Shown here: positions 1 through 12,260 of the stretch, one piece after another | Numbering within the stretch: the first letter of the stretch is position 1 | How the letters are laid out: each line of letters begins with the position of its first letter | Assembly: GCA_963573305.1 (NCBI GenBank) | Contig: OY754337.1 | Coordinates: forward strand, 70,343,094 to 70,407,093 | Length of the DNA: 64,000 nt | Origin: Pyrrhosoma nymphula | Lineage: Eukaryota > Arthropoda > Insecta > Odonata > Coenagrionidae | Reading direction: 5' to 3' | Notes under the pieces: model-generated | Told to the model about the DNA's origin: nothing | The model's database searches: none | What the model saw: the letters and a program-made list of their open reading frames with translations, nothing else | Made by a program: the position numbers and the translations under genes

Positions 1-282
1 TTTTGTAAGAGAGAGCGGAGGGAGTGAAGGGAAGAGCAAACTAAAGTCATCGGTTCGCGTGTAGAGTTGGCCATTTGGATTTGAATGTTTAGAGGGACTA
101 TTCAAGTGGTTGGTGAACTTTTGAAAACACATTTTAAGGAAAACTTAAAATACGGTAAATGTTTGCTCCAGAAGGGAAGACCTAGTACCGGAAAACCTTG
201 GTTCACAAATTCTTTTTGTTCTCTAAGTCCGTTCGTCACCCGAAACGTTCGTAAAACGAAACTATTTTCCACATGTATTGTC

Positions 283-530
283 TTCACGGGCATTACACCA
301 GGTAATAGGCTTAATATTTGCCAACGTTACGACGAACGGCTTGCTCATCATCATCAGGGCTTCTGAATCCAGCATAAGTCATATGTTTGTCATATATGAG
401 TCGTTATTTGGATATAAATAACGGCCGAATTTGACTCATGCGGCATTCAGAAGCCCTAATGATGACGAACAAGTCGTTCGTCGAAACGTTGGCAGATATG
501 AAGCCTATTACCTGGTGTAATACCCGTGAA
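283..530. mobile_element. Foldback element with about 86-bp inverted arms carrying a hammerhead-like motif in each arm
   Basis: Arms 283..370 and 445..530 are near-perfect inverted repeats beginning TTCACGGG(C/T)ATTACACC. The spacer is about 74 bp. Each arm, read outward, contains C-U-(G/A)-A-U-G-A, one extra U, a 7-bp stem and then G(A/U)AAC. The left arm (minus strand) has an intact CUGAUGA at 357..351 but GUAAC. The right arm (plus) has CUAAUGA at 456..462 but an intact GAAAC at 483..487, with stem GACGAAC/GUUCGUC at 464..470 and 476..482. Arms this long with no coding sequence suggest a non-autonomous element or two inverted copies of an element end. The family is not identified. Confidence 0.7.
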
Positions 531-531
531 A

Positions 532-2439
532 ACTTTATGCATCATATTCACCGGAAAAACCTTTGATCATTTATTTTCCACATATTTATGTAGAAGGCAT
601 TAACCCGATCCTCTTCCCCGAATGATTGGAAATTTAAACTTTTAATCCAGTAATTAGTGCAAAGTCCACGAAAAAACCCCAAAAGATCATTAAATTTAAC
701 ACAAAAATATTAGTACAAATCAAAGTATTGACAGAACATCAAATGTAGACGAGCCATTTAATTTTACCATAATTATGCGAAGAAGAATTTGCGACGCACG
801 TGGAAGGTGGCGAGGAAGGAAAAGGGAAGAGTTGTTTCTGTTGTACAGGGGAGTTTCCATCCATAAGCACACCATGGGGATTTTTTTCTGTTTAGTCTTC
901 TTTAAATATGTGAAGTGTGGTTAAAAATGCTGTTAACTTAGGAAACCAGCGAACCTAGTACTAGAAGTGAATTTACCGTGGGTGCGAATATGTCGGTGGG
1001 TATAGTCATCGGTTCAGGTTCAGAATATACTTTTAATTGCCGGTGGCAAAAGTTTTAACGATGTTTGGCCCGTCGAAAATTTGAGCATGATTTGTAATGG
1101 GTTTTGGTGATTCTGCCGCGAATTCATACTCAACAATTTGTCCTAACTCCTGGCGGTGCGTTGTTCGCTCAGGACATTTGAATCTCATTGTAAGCACTGC
1201 CTTAACCAAAAGAGTTGTTCATGCAAAAGTTTTAATAAGCTCGAATCGAATTTCCATTTTTAGTACGGATCCTTCAAGGAAGGGGTCGGAAGCAAGCCGG
1301 TGCATGAATCGGTGAAGCCTCGAGGTACCATACGTTATGCAGCTTTCATTTGAAATATAATTAAACGTTGTTATTTCCCGGTGAATTTTCTAGTGCTCAG
1401 CGGGGACTTAACGATTGGTGGTATTCTCCCTGTGGTAGGATCAACGTTTGGTATTTTGAATGAGCAGTAATACGCGTAGTGCTCTAATATAAGTTTCTCT
1501 CCTTTTGAAAAATGTTTTTACTGTATATTTATGGCTAATTATAATTTTAATTTGTGGATTTAAATAACAAGATTACTTATGAGTATACCTAACTAGTTTA
1601 GAAATGTATACGTATTGTACATTATTTTTTATCTCCTCATTTCTTAGCTCTTTGCAGCACTTAGATACTCATCCACAATCTGTTGCGATAATAAAATCAG
1701 TCTATACTTTTAGCAATTTTTGATAGTGTCGTAGTGTTTGGCCAAATTCGATCAAATTGATTAGTTCTGGTAGCTGTATAATGAGAAAGAATTAGTTTCC
1801 TTCGATAGGGGTAAAATCTTTTATGGTAAATGTTTGCCGTATGTGACTTTTAATAATACTCATGGAAGCATAAATCGTTTATTATTCGTCCATCATAACG
1901 AATGTCTTTTGCAATACCGTTATGGTACCTAGTTTTGTATTTTGTACCTTTGCGTTCATTTCTACGTTTATGCATAAACTTCCTCCTATATTTTTAGTTG
2001 TGGATAGTAATCGATTGTCCCTCTTGTATCCTACAATAATAGCACTACTATTTTTGATTGTGAATTTATCTCGCTTGCTTATTGGTTATTTACTCATTCG
2101 ATGTATACCTATCAGATAGCTGGTTGGATTCTGCATCCCGATGGCATCCGAGTGAACTTAAGTTTTTCATTTATTAAAAGGTGCTCCTATTCCACCTGCG
2201 TGAGAACCACAAAAGTGATACTTAAAAATATTTCCCTCGCAGCACAATGCTCTCGTCTGTATTAAATATTTATTTTAAGTGCACAATAGTGAGTACTCGC
2301 TGAGCGGAAATGGGGTTAAAAATCCTTGGTTGAATATCCGAAGCAGTGAGCGCGTAACAGATGATCTCCGCGGCGAAATAAGTCCACTCCATGAATAAAC
2401 TCCGCGTTTATCATCTCAGCATCACCATCCTTGCAGTCG
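532..2439. other. Non-coding AT-rich intronic DNA
   Basis: No gene, repeat array or recognisable element seen. Short open frames here are at chance level for AT-rich DNA. Confidence 0.5.
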
Positions 2440-3600
2440 CGGTCATAATTTCTCCGTCTCTCGCGCGATATTACGCTACGGAACCAGATCGTCACTTGTA
2501 GATTGCGCGCTCGCTTTCCTTCAGCCCTCTTTTCTCTCTCCACGGTTCATTTTTTTCCTTCCATTTTCCGCGGGAGCTTGGGGGATTTAAAAAAAAGAAT
2601 AAAACTTTCTTCCCCGGACCGTGATGCCATCTCTGGTAAGCGCGTCGGAGATGCATAACACAAATCACGAAAGGGACTCGCACAAGCGTTCCACTTCCTT
2701 TTTAGCCTTTCGTCTCTTTGCCTTTTTGCTATGTTTTTTCCTCCATTTTCCTCACTCCCCATGCACTTGTACTCTGAATGCAAATGGTGGGAGGTGGAGT
2801 GGCCTGTACTTGGGGAAGGATAGTGGATGGAGGTTTTTCCGGGGGTAGGGGAGGGGGATGAATCCCCCAACGAGACCGAAGAGGGGGAAAGAGAACATTA
2901 TCCTCCAGGGCCAAGCGCCATTTGCTCCTGGGCCTCGGAGACATTCCAATACAATACCATATTCCTTTAGTTTTTCCCTCCCTACTCCTTGCTCAATCTA
3001 CTGCCTTCCTCCCCTCCCCCTGTCGTCGGCTCGTTCCCCGTGCTGCAGCCACCGAATTCTCTACCCTCTATGAACTCTGTGCCATGGCCTCCTTTTCCCC
3101 TTACCTCTCTCGCCCTCCCAAATCCTGCCACACCAAACCTTCTCAATTCGCCTCCACAGTCCCTTCATATTTTCCCGTTTTCTCTCCCTTCACCATATTC
3201 TCCTTCATTCCCGTTATCTCGTCTCCTCGTAAACAACATTTGCAGCTTCCCGAAGGGAAAATATTAGAAAAACAAAAATAGGCACCTATGCGAAGAGGAA
3301 AAAGGATACGATGCTGTTCATTTTATTTCCTTCCTCTCCTTCTTCTCCTACTCTTTGCAAAATAGTCGTCACGTGAGCTTGTTAAACTTGTTTCCCCCCT
3401 TTTCCGCGAGTGTTTCTTACTCCGAAAGGAACTTGGTGGTCTCTTATGTTCCTCTTTTCGCTTTGCTGCTCGCTCGTTGTGTGTACCACTTCTCTCTTTC
3501 TCATTGAAGCTGGAGGGAAGCCGAGTGGTTTTTTTGGGCTCAGGGGGTGGGCAGAAGGCCCAGTCCGTCGCTGAGGCCTGTGGGTGAAATGTCATCTATT
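2440..3600 (+). other. Strand-asymmetric, mostly pyrimidine-rich block
   Basis: Long C+T-rich runs on the + strand, with several CpGs and a short G-rich patch at about 2790..2940. Open frames on both strands are rich in Pro, Ser and Leu, or in Arg, Lys and Glu on the complement. That is expected from composition, so I do not call genes. The role is unknown. Confidence 0.5.
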
Positions 3601-6600
3601 CATCCGTCCCTTCTCAGGTTCCTCTCGTGTTGTCATATCCTTAAGGTTGCATTTGGCGCCGGAAAAAAAATCGCTGGCGAAGGTTGATTACGAGGAAACG
3701 TTTGCCTAACCAGCGCTTGCTCTCGCTTCATTTTTTTCATTCTTATGTATATTTTTTATGTCCCATTTCACTTCCTCCAACTTGTGTGTGTGCGAGCGAA
3801 CAGAGTTCTTCTCGCTGTTGGATTGTTGTGCTCTCGCGGAGGCAATGGGTCTTAAGAATAAAGTATCTGTTCCCCCATGGGAAATTGTGACTATTTGTCT
3901 CGTGATACGGAGCATCTCCATAGAGTGCTCCAGATAATTTACCTCCTTTTTTTTACCTCTCTTCAGAATATTCCATGCTTTCCTCCCTATTTCTCCCTCC
4001 GGAGGTGGTTTGGGGAATTGCGGGGATGTTGTCAGGTGCGAGTTTTCATGAATATTTTCGGAGCCTGTTTTTATGGAAATAACGGATATGCTAATAAGCG
4101 GGTGCTTAAAAATAAATTTTTTATAACTTATAAATAAAAGTTTTTTTTTAAGATCGAACGATCCAATCAGCTGTTGGATTCCCTAATAAGGCTTAATTAC
4201 GTAATTTCACGCGATGCCTTGTCCCGTTGAATATATTATTTTAGATAATTGGGTTGTAATTGACAATTAATAGGATATTAGCATTTTGATTGGTGTTGAA
4301 TTTTGTTATGAAACGTTCCGAAAAGCGTAGACGAATTCTGTTTAAGCTTCTGAGCTGTAATTTCATTATATCCTAATTGCGCGGTTTACACGCTCGCGAT
4401 TATGTGATTTACGAATTAAATGGAGATATTTGGCTCATTGAGAATATTTTTCCTCTACAGTATGTCGAATGTAAATTATATTTTATTATGTTGAAATTAG
4501 CCTAATATTCCTACAGGATGTGGCAATGATAATGTTAAGCTCCTGTGACGCTTTGATAACAAACAGCTTCCTAATATTTAGCAAACGCAAGTGATGTGAT
4601 CTCCGGGATGATTGCTATACCTCCGCGATCTTGCTAAATTTGGATATGATCTCTGTTTCGAGTGTAATTATGGGAAGACTAACTCGCTGTTAATGAATTA
4701 TAATTATCACATAGGTATAACTCGTATGACTTAAATAGGATATCGTCAATCCTGTTGAAGAGTGTGAAGATCATCCGTGGGATTGATTGTCTTCCTACTT
4801 GCAGTGAAACGATCTTGCAAGAACTTCCATGAACTTTGCTCTTGAAAGCTAAACATTGTTATTTACTTGTGCATTTTTTTAACCAGTTTTCAGAATCATA
4901 ATTTAAGGAAATATTTTTTCCTCGATCAACCCCTTTAAGGTAAAAGAAATGCTCATTTTCACTACCCATACTTGGCGAGATACATACGGCAGAGATTTTC
5001 ACGGCCACTATACATTAAGCTTATTATATATTATTATGAGCTCAATATTATTATTTACTTCAGCTTAAAACTACTGTAATGATCATTTTTTGCTACTAAT
5101 AACTTGAATACTAAATGGCGTCTCATTGCATATTCCTGATGGAAATGCCCATGCTGAGTCCTCGGATTGGCTGAATATATTTCATCGCTGCTGCTTTCGA
5201 GATACTTATTTCTTCCGTTGCATCAAAACCTTTAAAGTGATTATGGAGTAGTTTTTTGTCTTAAAATATGTGCTGTCTTGTGTAAGAATGTCTTCCCATT
5301 TTGTATTACTGCTAAGTTGGCAGCTCAAAAGGAGTTCAGATATTTGTGAATAGTGTTGGTACCACATACTCCCAAAAATGACCTTTGACTTCAATTTTCC
5401 GTAACTGTAGAATTTTGTCTTTTTGCCTGGTAAAATATTCTGTCTCGCGAACTGGATTCCTTGCGCTTGCTTTCTTTGTATTTTTTAAAGTCCCGCAGTT
5501 AGTTTTGTGTATATAGTTCTTTCTTTCAACTGATGCACCTTCAGAAAAATGTCTTCTTGTCTATTAATGTAATCCTATTAGAATTTAGTTGCTTTATTAT
5601 TAACAATCTCTATCTTCATGTAGTTGAAGTGTATTGAACACGCGAAATACGTTCCTATTCTGCTATTATGTGTAAAACCTCGTACTCAACGTTCATAAAA
5701 ATGACCTGGTTTGAGTTCTTTCCTAATATTTGGGGTTTGCTTTGGTATTTGCGTCGTTCAGTCCCAGATCTCTTGTATATTATGTAATGCCAGGCACAGC
5801 GGGTAATAAATTATAGCGCTAATTACGTTGGCCTTTGTTACTAAGCTTGTAAATCACAGTCTTATATTGGGTAATTGGTTGCAGGGGGAAATTCTTGTCA
5901 AAATAATAATGGGTGCGTAATTACGCCTTGGCTTCATCCGGTAATCTGTGAAATAGCTTGACTTAAGAGTTTGCATATTGGTTGTTTATTTATTGACCAG
6001 CTACTAAAATTATCCTTTATTTGTGCTAAAATCCTTCTATCCGGGAATGAGTTCATGGCTAAGAGATTTTCTAATATTTTTCGCTGTTATATGGAAAGGC
6101 TGAATCGGTTAGGTGATGCATATTAAATTCGCTCTCCCTCCGGGGAGTTAAATGCTCGAAAAGCTTATCCTGATATTTTTATTCTTCAGACGCTCTAGGA
6201 AGGTGTAATTTTATTTTCATGTTCATTAATTTACCACATTATGGAACATATGGAATCTAATTATCATAGTCATTTTACCGGTATCAGGTTGGTGTTGTAT
6301 GGAGCAATATACAAATGGAAAATACTGTTTTAGTAATATGTTTTTAAGTCTTGTATTGCCTTATTTCATTCTTCAAATCGGTAAAATGTCCTTCCTCTTG
6401 TATTTCGCCTAAATGTGCTCTCTGGAGCGTGATCTTTTTGCATTATGTTGAATTCGTTCTTCGACAGATTGATATTTACATAACATATGGTGTGTAAAAA
6501 TTACTATTTCATAAACATGAACTAATCAATCCAGAGGTCTCAGGTGCAGAGCGCTATATCCTAATATTTGCTTTAGGATTGGGGAACTAAGAAAAACCAT

Positions 6601-9600
6601 TTGTCCTAAGTTGGTGCTCGTATGGAGTTTCATTTTACCTGCACCGAAGATATACTACTCGGGAAAAAGGTGAACGCTAAGAAATGCATCTAATTTTTTT
6701 TTATTTTCCATGAAAAAAACATCTGTTTTTCTTGAGAACGAAACATACAAAAAATTAAGCTCGGTACGTGATGTATTTAGAAATAATTGCGCTGTTACCA
6801 TTAATCGGAGGCTGGAGCCAAATGCTGTGATGTTGACCAAACCTCATTGAATAGGCATCAATGCTCCTGGGACATTGTGGAAACAATACAAGCCCTATAC
6901 GACGAGTGAGAAAGAGAGTTGCTGTCGGACCGGTGTATTCATTGAATCGCTTTTTCCTCTTACAGCAAGCTATTGTAGAACAAGCAGATGTGTAGACCCA
7001 CATGCTCATTTGTATATTTGTAGCCCTTACATAGTTCTCCCACTTCCTCTCCTAGTGTTATGGAATTTGTCTGAACACACTCGACTGTAGTTGGCGCGAA
7101 GCATCTCAGTAAGAGCGGAATTTTTTATTGTAATGATGAAGATTGCACCTATCCAATATATCTGAAATTAGAATAATGAATTTGTGCTTAGGAAAGGAAT
7201 ATTTTTTCGAAAGTGCCTCCCATTTTCACCATGTTTATTATTTGATTAGTGTAATTAGCCTAGATTTCACTGTGAACTGTTAACGTACGATTTCTCTCCT
7301 AAATCAGTATATATTCCATAAACTGGTTGGTTTTAGTGTGAGATCTCATAGAATTAATTTTAATGTCGTTTTTTAGAAAATAATTAATCGAATATTTTCG
7401 GGCAGTTAACGAACACAATTTATCTTTCAATGCTACCGTAAGGACGAAAATACTTGCAGAGTAAAAAGTTAAAGACGTGAAAGCGAAAGACGCTCCACAG
7501 TAAACGCAAGTTGAGGTAAATGGGATTTACGAAGCTCTTATGTGTATCTATGGCCGAAAGAATAATATGGCACGCTCATTGGAGGAAAAAGACATCGGCA
7601 TAAAAAAGAATGCTCCCTTCCCTGCTTGCTATTTTTTGATTGCATGGATTATATCCGTATTATAAGTATGTATATACTGCATTATTTCCGTGGAAACTAC
7701 TCATTTTAATCCTTGGCGTTAATCGATATGTTATCCTTTACGCTGTTGTTTGGATTCTGAAATAGTGGTACAGTTATTATAACGTATAGGGCTCCATGGA
7801 GGTTAGTTAAATTTATAATAAATGCATGGAGCTTTCCAAAACGAAAACATTATTTAATGACTAATGGATGTAGGGGGTACAGCATAAATATTCTAAGAAT
7901 TATAATGGTATCATTTCCAGTGCGGCAGGTCTGTATGGTATACATAGGAAGACTCGACTTCCCGCCATTGCTTCAAGTGGAATTCCTTGCAGGCTAACTT
8001 TGCTGCTCCCATCTGACCACATTAAACTAACTCAAAAGCTATTCTCAGAGAGGTCCACTTTACGCGGCTCAAATTCTGTTCTGCGGTTATTCACTTAAGT
8101 TACAAATGTGCTATGCTGTGACCCTGGAAGTTAATATATCTAACGATATACAAATGAAGGTTTTTTATGTTTTCTATGCCCTTGGTCCTTAGCCATTCCT
8201 GCAATTATTAATTTTCTACGAACTTGATTTTCCTCAATATATTTTCATTTTCTCGTGTAGTATCGTTTTCATGCCTTAGTGAATTACCTTTCTAACTTCA
8301 TTATTTCGTGGCCTTTCATCGAGGATGCTAAATTAATATTTGTAGTTCAGCCCTTTGTGTTACCCTACCGCAGAACTTTAATTACAAAATCCCGCAGATT
8401 TTGTCACCAGAGTCATGGTTCTCGCAAGGTCGGGAAATTTAATTTGGCTTTTGTCTAGTGTATAAGGTTGGCCGTAATGTGTTATCAAATGTAGGTAAAA
8501 GTACTTTCACTTTTTATTTTTACATAATTATTCGAAATCTACAAAAGAAGAGAGCGCAATTTTATGGGCTTGGGTATGGAAAGTAGGTGCCAATTTATTT
8601 TAATTATTAAAACTGCTTTCCAATATACTGGATTAGGTCGCCTAAAGTGGTGGAAAACACTAACTGAGTTGTTGTTGATGAGTTGAACTGATGAGAAAAT
8701 GGTAAGGCAGGGGAAAATGCCATTCTAACTCGTAAGCAAAGAACTGAGGAATAACTATATCTGTGCCTCAAATGCACTGCCCTCCATGACGATATTGAAA
8801 AAGAAGAAACCTTAAGTGAATGGGCTTTTAATAATACTCCCTCCTTCATTCCACCGTTGAGCCGTCAGTTGAGTTATTTAAACAGACCAAACCCAAATTA
8901 CCAGGATATTCCTGTACGAGAAAATATCGAGTTTACGATAATCGCACAGTGTGAGTTTTGTGCCTTATTCGTTTCCCTAATTTTCATATTTACGTCATAC
9001 TTTTCAAGATATGGTCTGGTAGGTAGGATATCTGGTATGAAAACCGTCAGCACAATATTCTTTAGTTGTTCTTTCCTGACGCGAAAATATTATGAATCAA
9101 ACGTCCATTCAGACCATCAGACGTACAATTAAGGTATTATTTAAGCTTTAACATTTTAAAAATTACAATAGATGAAAAGGTTTTGTTGATAGAATGTATT
9201 TATTTTGTCTACTTTTTCGTTGAAGTAAAATTAAACCTTTCCCAATGATGCTCAATGAAAAAAAATCGCAATTTTGGTCAGGAGAAGGTGGAGTTACTGT
9301 GAAATTGGATAAATTCATCGGCTCGCATATTATGGGCATACCGTTTTCAGCCACAGAAGTATAGAACGTATGAGAGTGATTTCTCTCCCCTCGTTGACCT
9401 TCTTGTAAGACAAAGGTCGCTCTCAGTTGTTAATCCAAGTTACATTCATGAAGAAGTGAAGATAGCTGCCCTCTGCTTTAATTCGTTCAAGTTCGTTTAA
9501 GACGTCAATAGTCACTACTCCCAACTCCATTACGTTACCGAGATTTTTTAAGCTCAGCTCTCTTTGCAATGCTAATTAATGCAATAGCTGATTGAAATGA
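3601..9600. other. Non-coding AT-rich DNA with possible conserved non-coding sequence
   Basis: No exon recognised. The part at 4140..4460 is richer in TAATTA-like and CpG-containing words than its surroundings. It contains a CAGCTG E-box inside a short palindrome, which could be regulatory. Confidence 0.4.
4161..4179. promoter_or_regulatory. E-box CAGCTG within a 19-bp imperfect palindrome
   Basis: ATCCAA (4161..4166) and TTGGAT (4174..4179) are exact inverted arms around TCAGCTG. CAGCTG at 4168..4173 is a bHLH-type E-box, and CCAAT/ATTGG-like words occur in the arms. Function is inferred from the motif only. Confidence 0.25.
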
Positions 9601-9609
9601 AACACTCCC

Positions 9610-9990
9610 ATTATGCCGTCATGTGGTTCCGGGATCGTGAGCCCTTTCCTGCGTTGTGAATGCCTAGTCCGCCCTCGTCATATATCCTGCCCTCTTCCTC
9701 ACCAGCACATTACCCACCTCCGCAACTTCAATTCTCCGCGGGATTCAGGCTGGAACTACTCTCTATATTTCTTGCGTGTCATGGAGAGGAGGACACGCAT
9801 TGTGCGGTGGGTACTCTCGTGCATCAGCGAGGACATCAGTCAGGGAGGGCGCTTAGTTTCTGAAGAGACTAATGCTTGTGCTGGCTTCCTCTCTTCTCTC
9901 ACGGTGGGCCCTCGACGCAGGGCTGCCGGGGGAGTTTCTGCGAAGCGCGTGCGGCGTAATAAGATTTCCTCGTTTTATTTTTGGAGCGTG
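9610..9990 (+). other. Mixed pyrimidine-rich then CpG-containing block
   Basis: C+T-rich from about 9640 to 9770, followed by GC-richer sequence to about 9960. The 129-codon open frame here shows no domain and overlaps another open frame, as expected from base composition. Confidence 0.4.
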
Positions 9991-11010
9991 TTTAGTTCGT
10001 AAGCCTGTTGCAACTCCACGAAAACAAATTTACTTGAACTGGAAAACGTAGTTGAGAGTGGATGCTAATTGTTCACATTGCCTTAAGGATCTAATCCTGT
10101 AAAAAGTAGTCCAAAATACTCGCAAATTACACGACCTTTCGATACGACTTTATTCTTATGCGATTATGTTTTCCATATTTACAGTATTTGTTCAATTACT
10201 AATTGTTAGTTCAGTTTGCGAATGATGAGGGATAATAAGTAGGTGAGAGATAACGGGGAAAAGCATTTGGGAGAGAGATCACGAGGAATATTATCTACTT
10301 GGGAAGTAAGTATTTTTAAAATGAGTGGAAAGAGTCCATCGTTATTATTTTAAAGTGGTGTAGTGTCAATTATATTTTACTAAATGACTACTAGTATGTG
10401 AATCATTGGCATTAATTTTTTCTATACGAAGTATGTTCAATACACCCTGTGACCGGAGATTGAGAATTGCAATTTCGGTAGCCGTACTTCTTCCAGCTAG
10501 AAGACTATCGGTGTGACCTTTCTTGGAATGTTTTATTTTAAAATGTGCGGGAAGGCCCTCAGGTTGATTAGATATTTATCAAGGGGTTGCCCCAGATATT
10601 CTTCTAAAATGCCGAATTTTTTATCGCCGAGAATTGCGTCATATTTTGTAACATTATTGTAATTTTTCACTAATTATATCTTATTTTTAACCGGTACTTT
10701 CCTCTTTATTAGCGTTAATAGATATTTATGAGTTCTTAGTATATTTGCGGTGGCTCAATGTGATTGAAATGATCTCGAAATTATATAGTTGTTCGTTATC
10801 TGGATGTAATTTGAGAACTATTTTTATTTGGCTGATGATTTACTTCTCGGGCTGTAATGCAATTATTGCAATGACTTACTATTTGAACTGCGATAATAAT
10901 GTTTATTTTCCGATTACATTATTGTATTATGCATACTATTTCGTATTCCGATTGTAAACATTTTGCAATTGTTTTAATGCCATGGAAGTTTCTATTTAGG
11001 TGACCAATCT

Positions 11011-11335
11011 ATCAAAAGCTTTAAATAGTGTAAAAGCTTGGTGCCACTTTTAAAACTTTGAATTGAAATTTCCTGTTAACTCACGAACAACTTGGTCGGA
11101 AATGAGGCGTGTAGCAACCGTGTATATGTTTTATAATGGATGCTAGTTGTTTGGTAAGATGTTCTTAACAATACCATCAAAAGCGTTTAAAATAGTGTAA
11201 ATTTTATATGCCACTTTTATAACTTTTAATTGAAATTTTATGTAAACTCACGAGCAACTTTGTCGGAAATGAGAAGTGTAGCACCTGCGTATATGTTTTA
11301 TAATGGATGCTAGTTGTTCGCTAAGATGATCTTAA
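11011..11335. repeat. Two-unit tandem repeat, period 165 bp
   Basis: Unit 1 begins at 11011 with ATCAAAAGC and unit 2 at 11176 with the same word. Both share AAATAGTGTAAA, GCCACTTTTA, AACTCACGA, GTCGGAAATGAG and TATGTTTTATAATGGATGC in order. Divergence is modest. The length is typical of a satellite monomer, but only two units are present. Confidence 0.85.
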
Positions 11336-11339
11336 TGCA

Positions 11340-11520
11340 TGCTAGACTACGGGATTGTAACACCGTAAATGAGTCTTCTCAGTTATTCCATCAAGGCTGG
11401 AATGGAGCCTGGCTTCATCGGATTCCCATATCAATATAGATAGACTTAATATCCAGTAAATAGGGAATCAGCGAGGATTGGTGCTGGTCCATCAAGTTTC
11501 TCAGTTGTTTACACACCGAG
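11340..11520. other. Unassigned sequence after the tandem repeat
   Basis: No feature recognised. Confidence 0.4.
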
Positions 11521-12260
11521 CTGGATTTTTTAATTACAATCTTCCCCTTCCTCCTCTTTGCATCCCGTTCATCATTTTCTCCCGTTCTCCGTCCTTAACC
11601 GCCATTTCCCCTCCTTCTCGGCTCCTCAGCACTTCGGAGCTTGTGCGTCTTTGTTGCCCTTCTATCTCGATTTATGTGCCGACGCTTTTCGACTCAAATC
11701 TCGTTAATTTCCCTTTCATGAGAGCAGCATAGCCGGGACGGTTGGCTTGGGAGGGGAGGCGGCGGAGGGGCGGGGGGAGAGTCGGAGGAGGAGGAGGGAG
11801 AGTGGAAGTCAGAGGAGGACTTGGACGTGTGTTGGGTGAGAGAGCGGTGGTGGGTGGGTTGTTGATGTGGAGAGGGAGCTGGGGAGGGAGATTGGTCTGG
11901 AAGTGCGTCTTCGGCGTGTGAGTGCGACTCGAAGGGGAGGGAATGGATGGAGGTGGGTGGGAGACAGGGGTGGCGGTGCCTCGTGGGTTGCGGCCAGGGA
12001 TTGGGAGGACTCGCTCGCGGGCGGGATTAGGCTTAAATGGTGCACGATGATTCCGCTCGACACCCTTTCGCTGCGCCACTACCCCTCTCGCTCGCTCTCT
12101 CTCGCCTTCCGGCAATTTGGGGTGGTACTACCCTGGAACTCACCCTCCCAGTCCCTCTCCACAGCCCACATCAACCATTCCTCACTCTCCTGCACCCCTT
12201 TCTAACACCCGTTCACCCACTTTGCACAGAACGGAGCTGCGGTTATTATTGCCGATGAAG
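11520..12260. other. GC-rich alternating pyrimidine/purine block
   Basis: C+T-rich at 11530..11700, G+A-rich at 11740..11990 with GGA/GGGA runs, then C+T-rich again to 12230. CpGs are frequent, especially at 12000..12120. Open frames exist in several overlapping reading frames, including a 147-codon Pro-rich one on the minus strand. They have no recognisable domain and are rejected as genes. A CpG-island-type regulatory role is possible but unproven. Confidence 0.45.

Noticed and set aside
10831..10855. Another CTGATGA word tested as a hammerhead core
   Set aside because: No GAAA or pairing stem II follows.
11672..12115. 147-codon Pro-rich minus strand frame
   Set aside because: It lies in a GC-rich skewed block with overlapping open frames on both strands.
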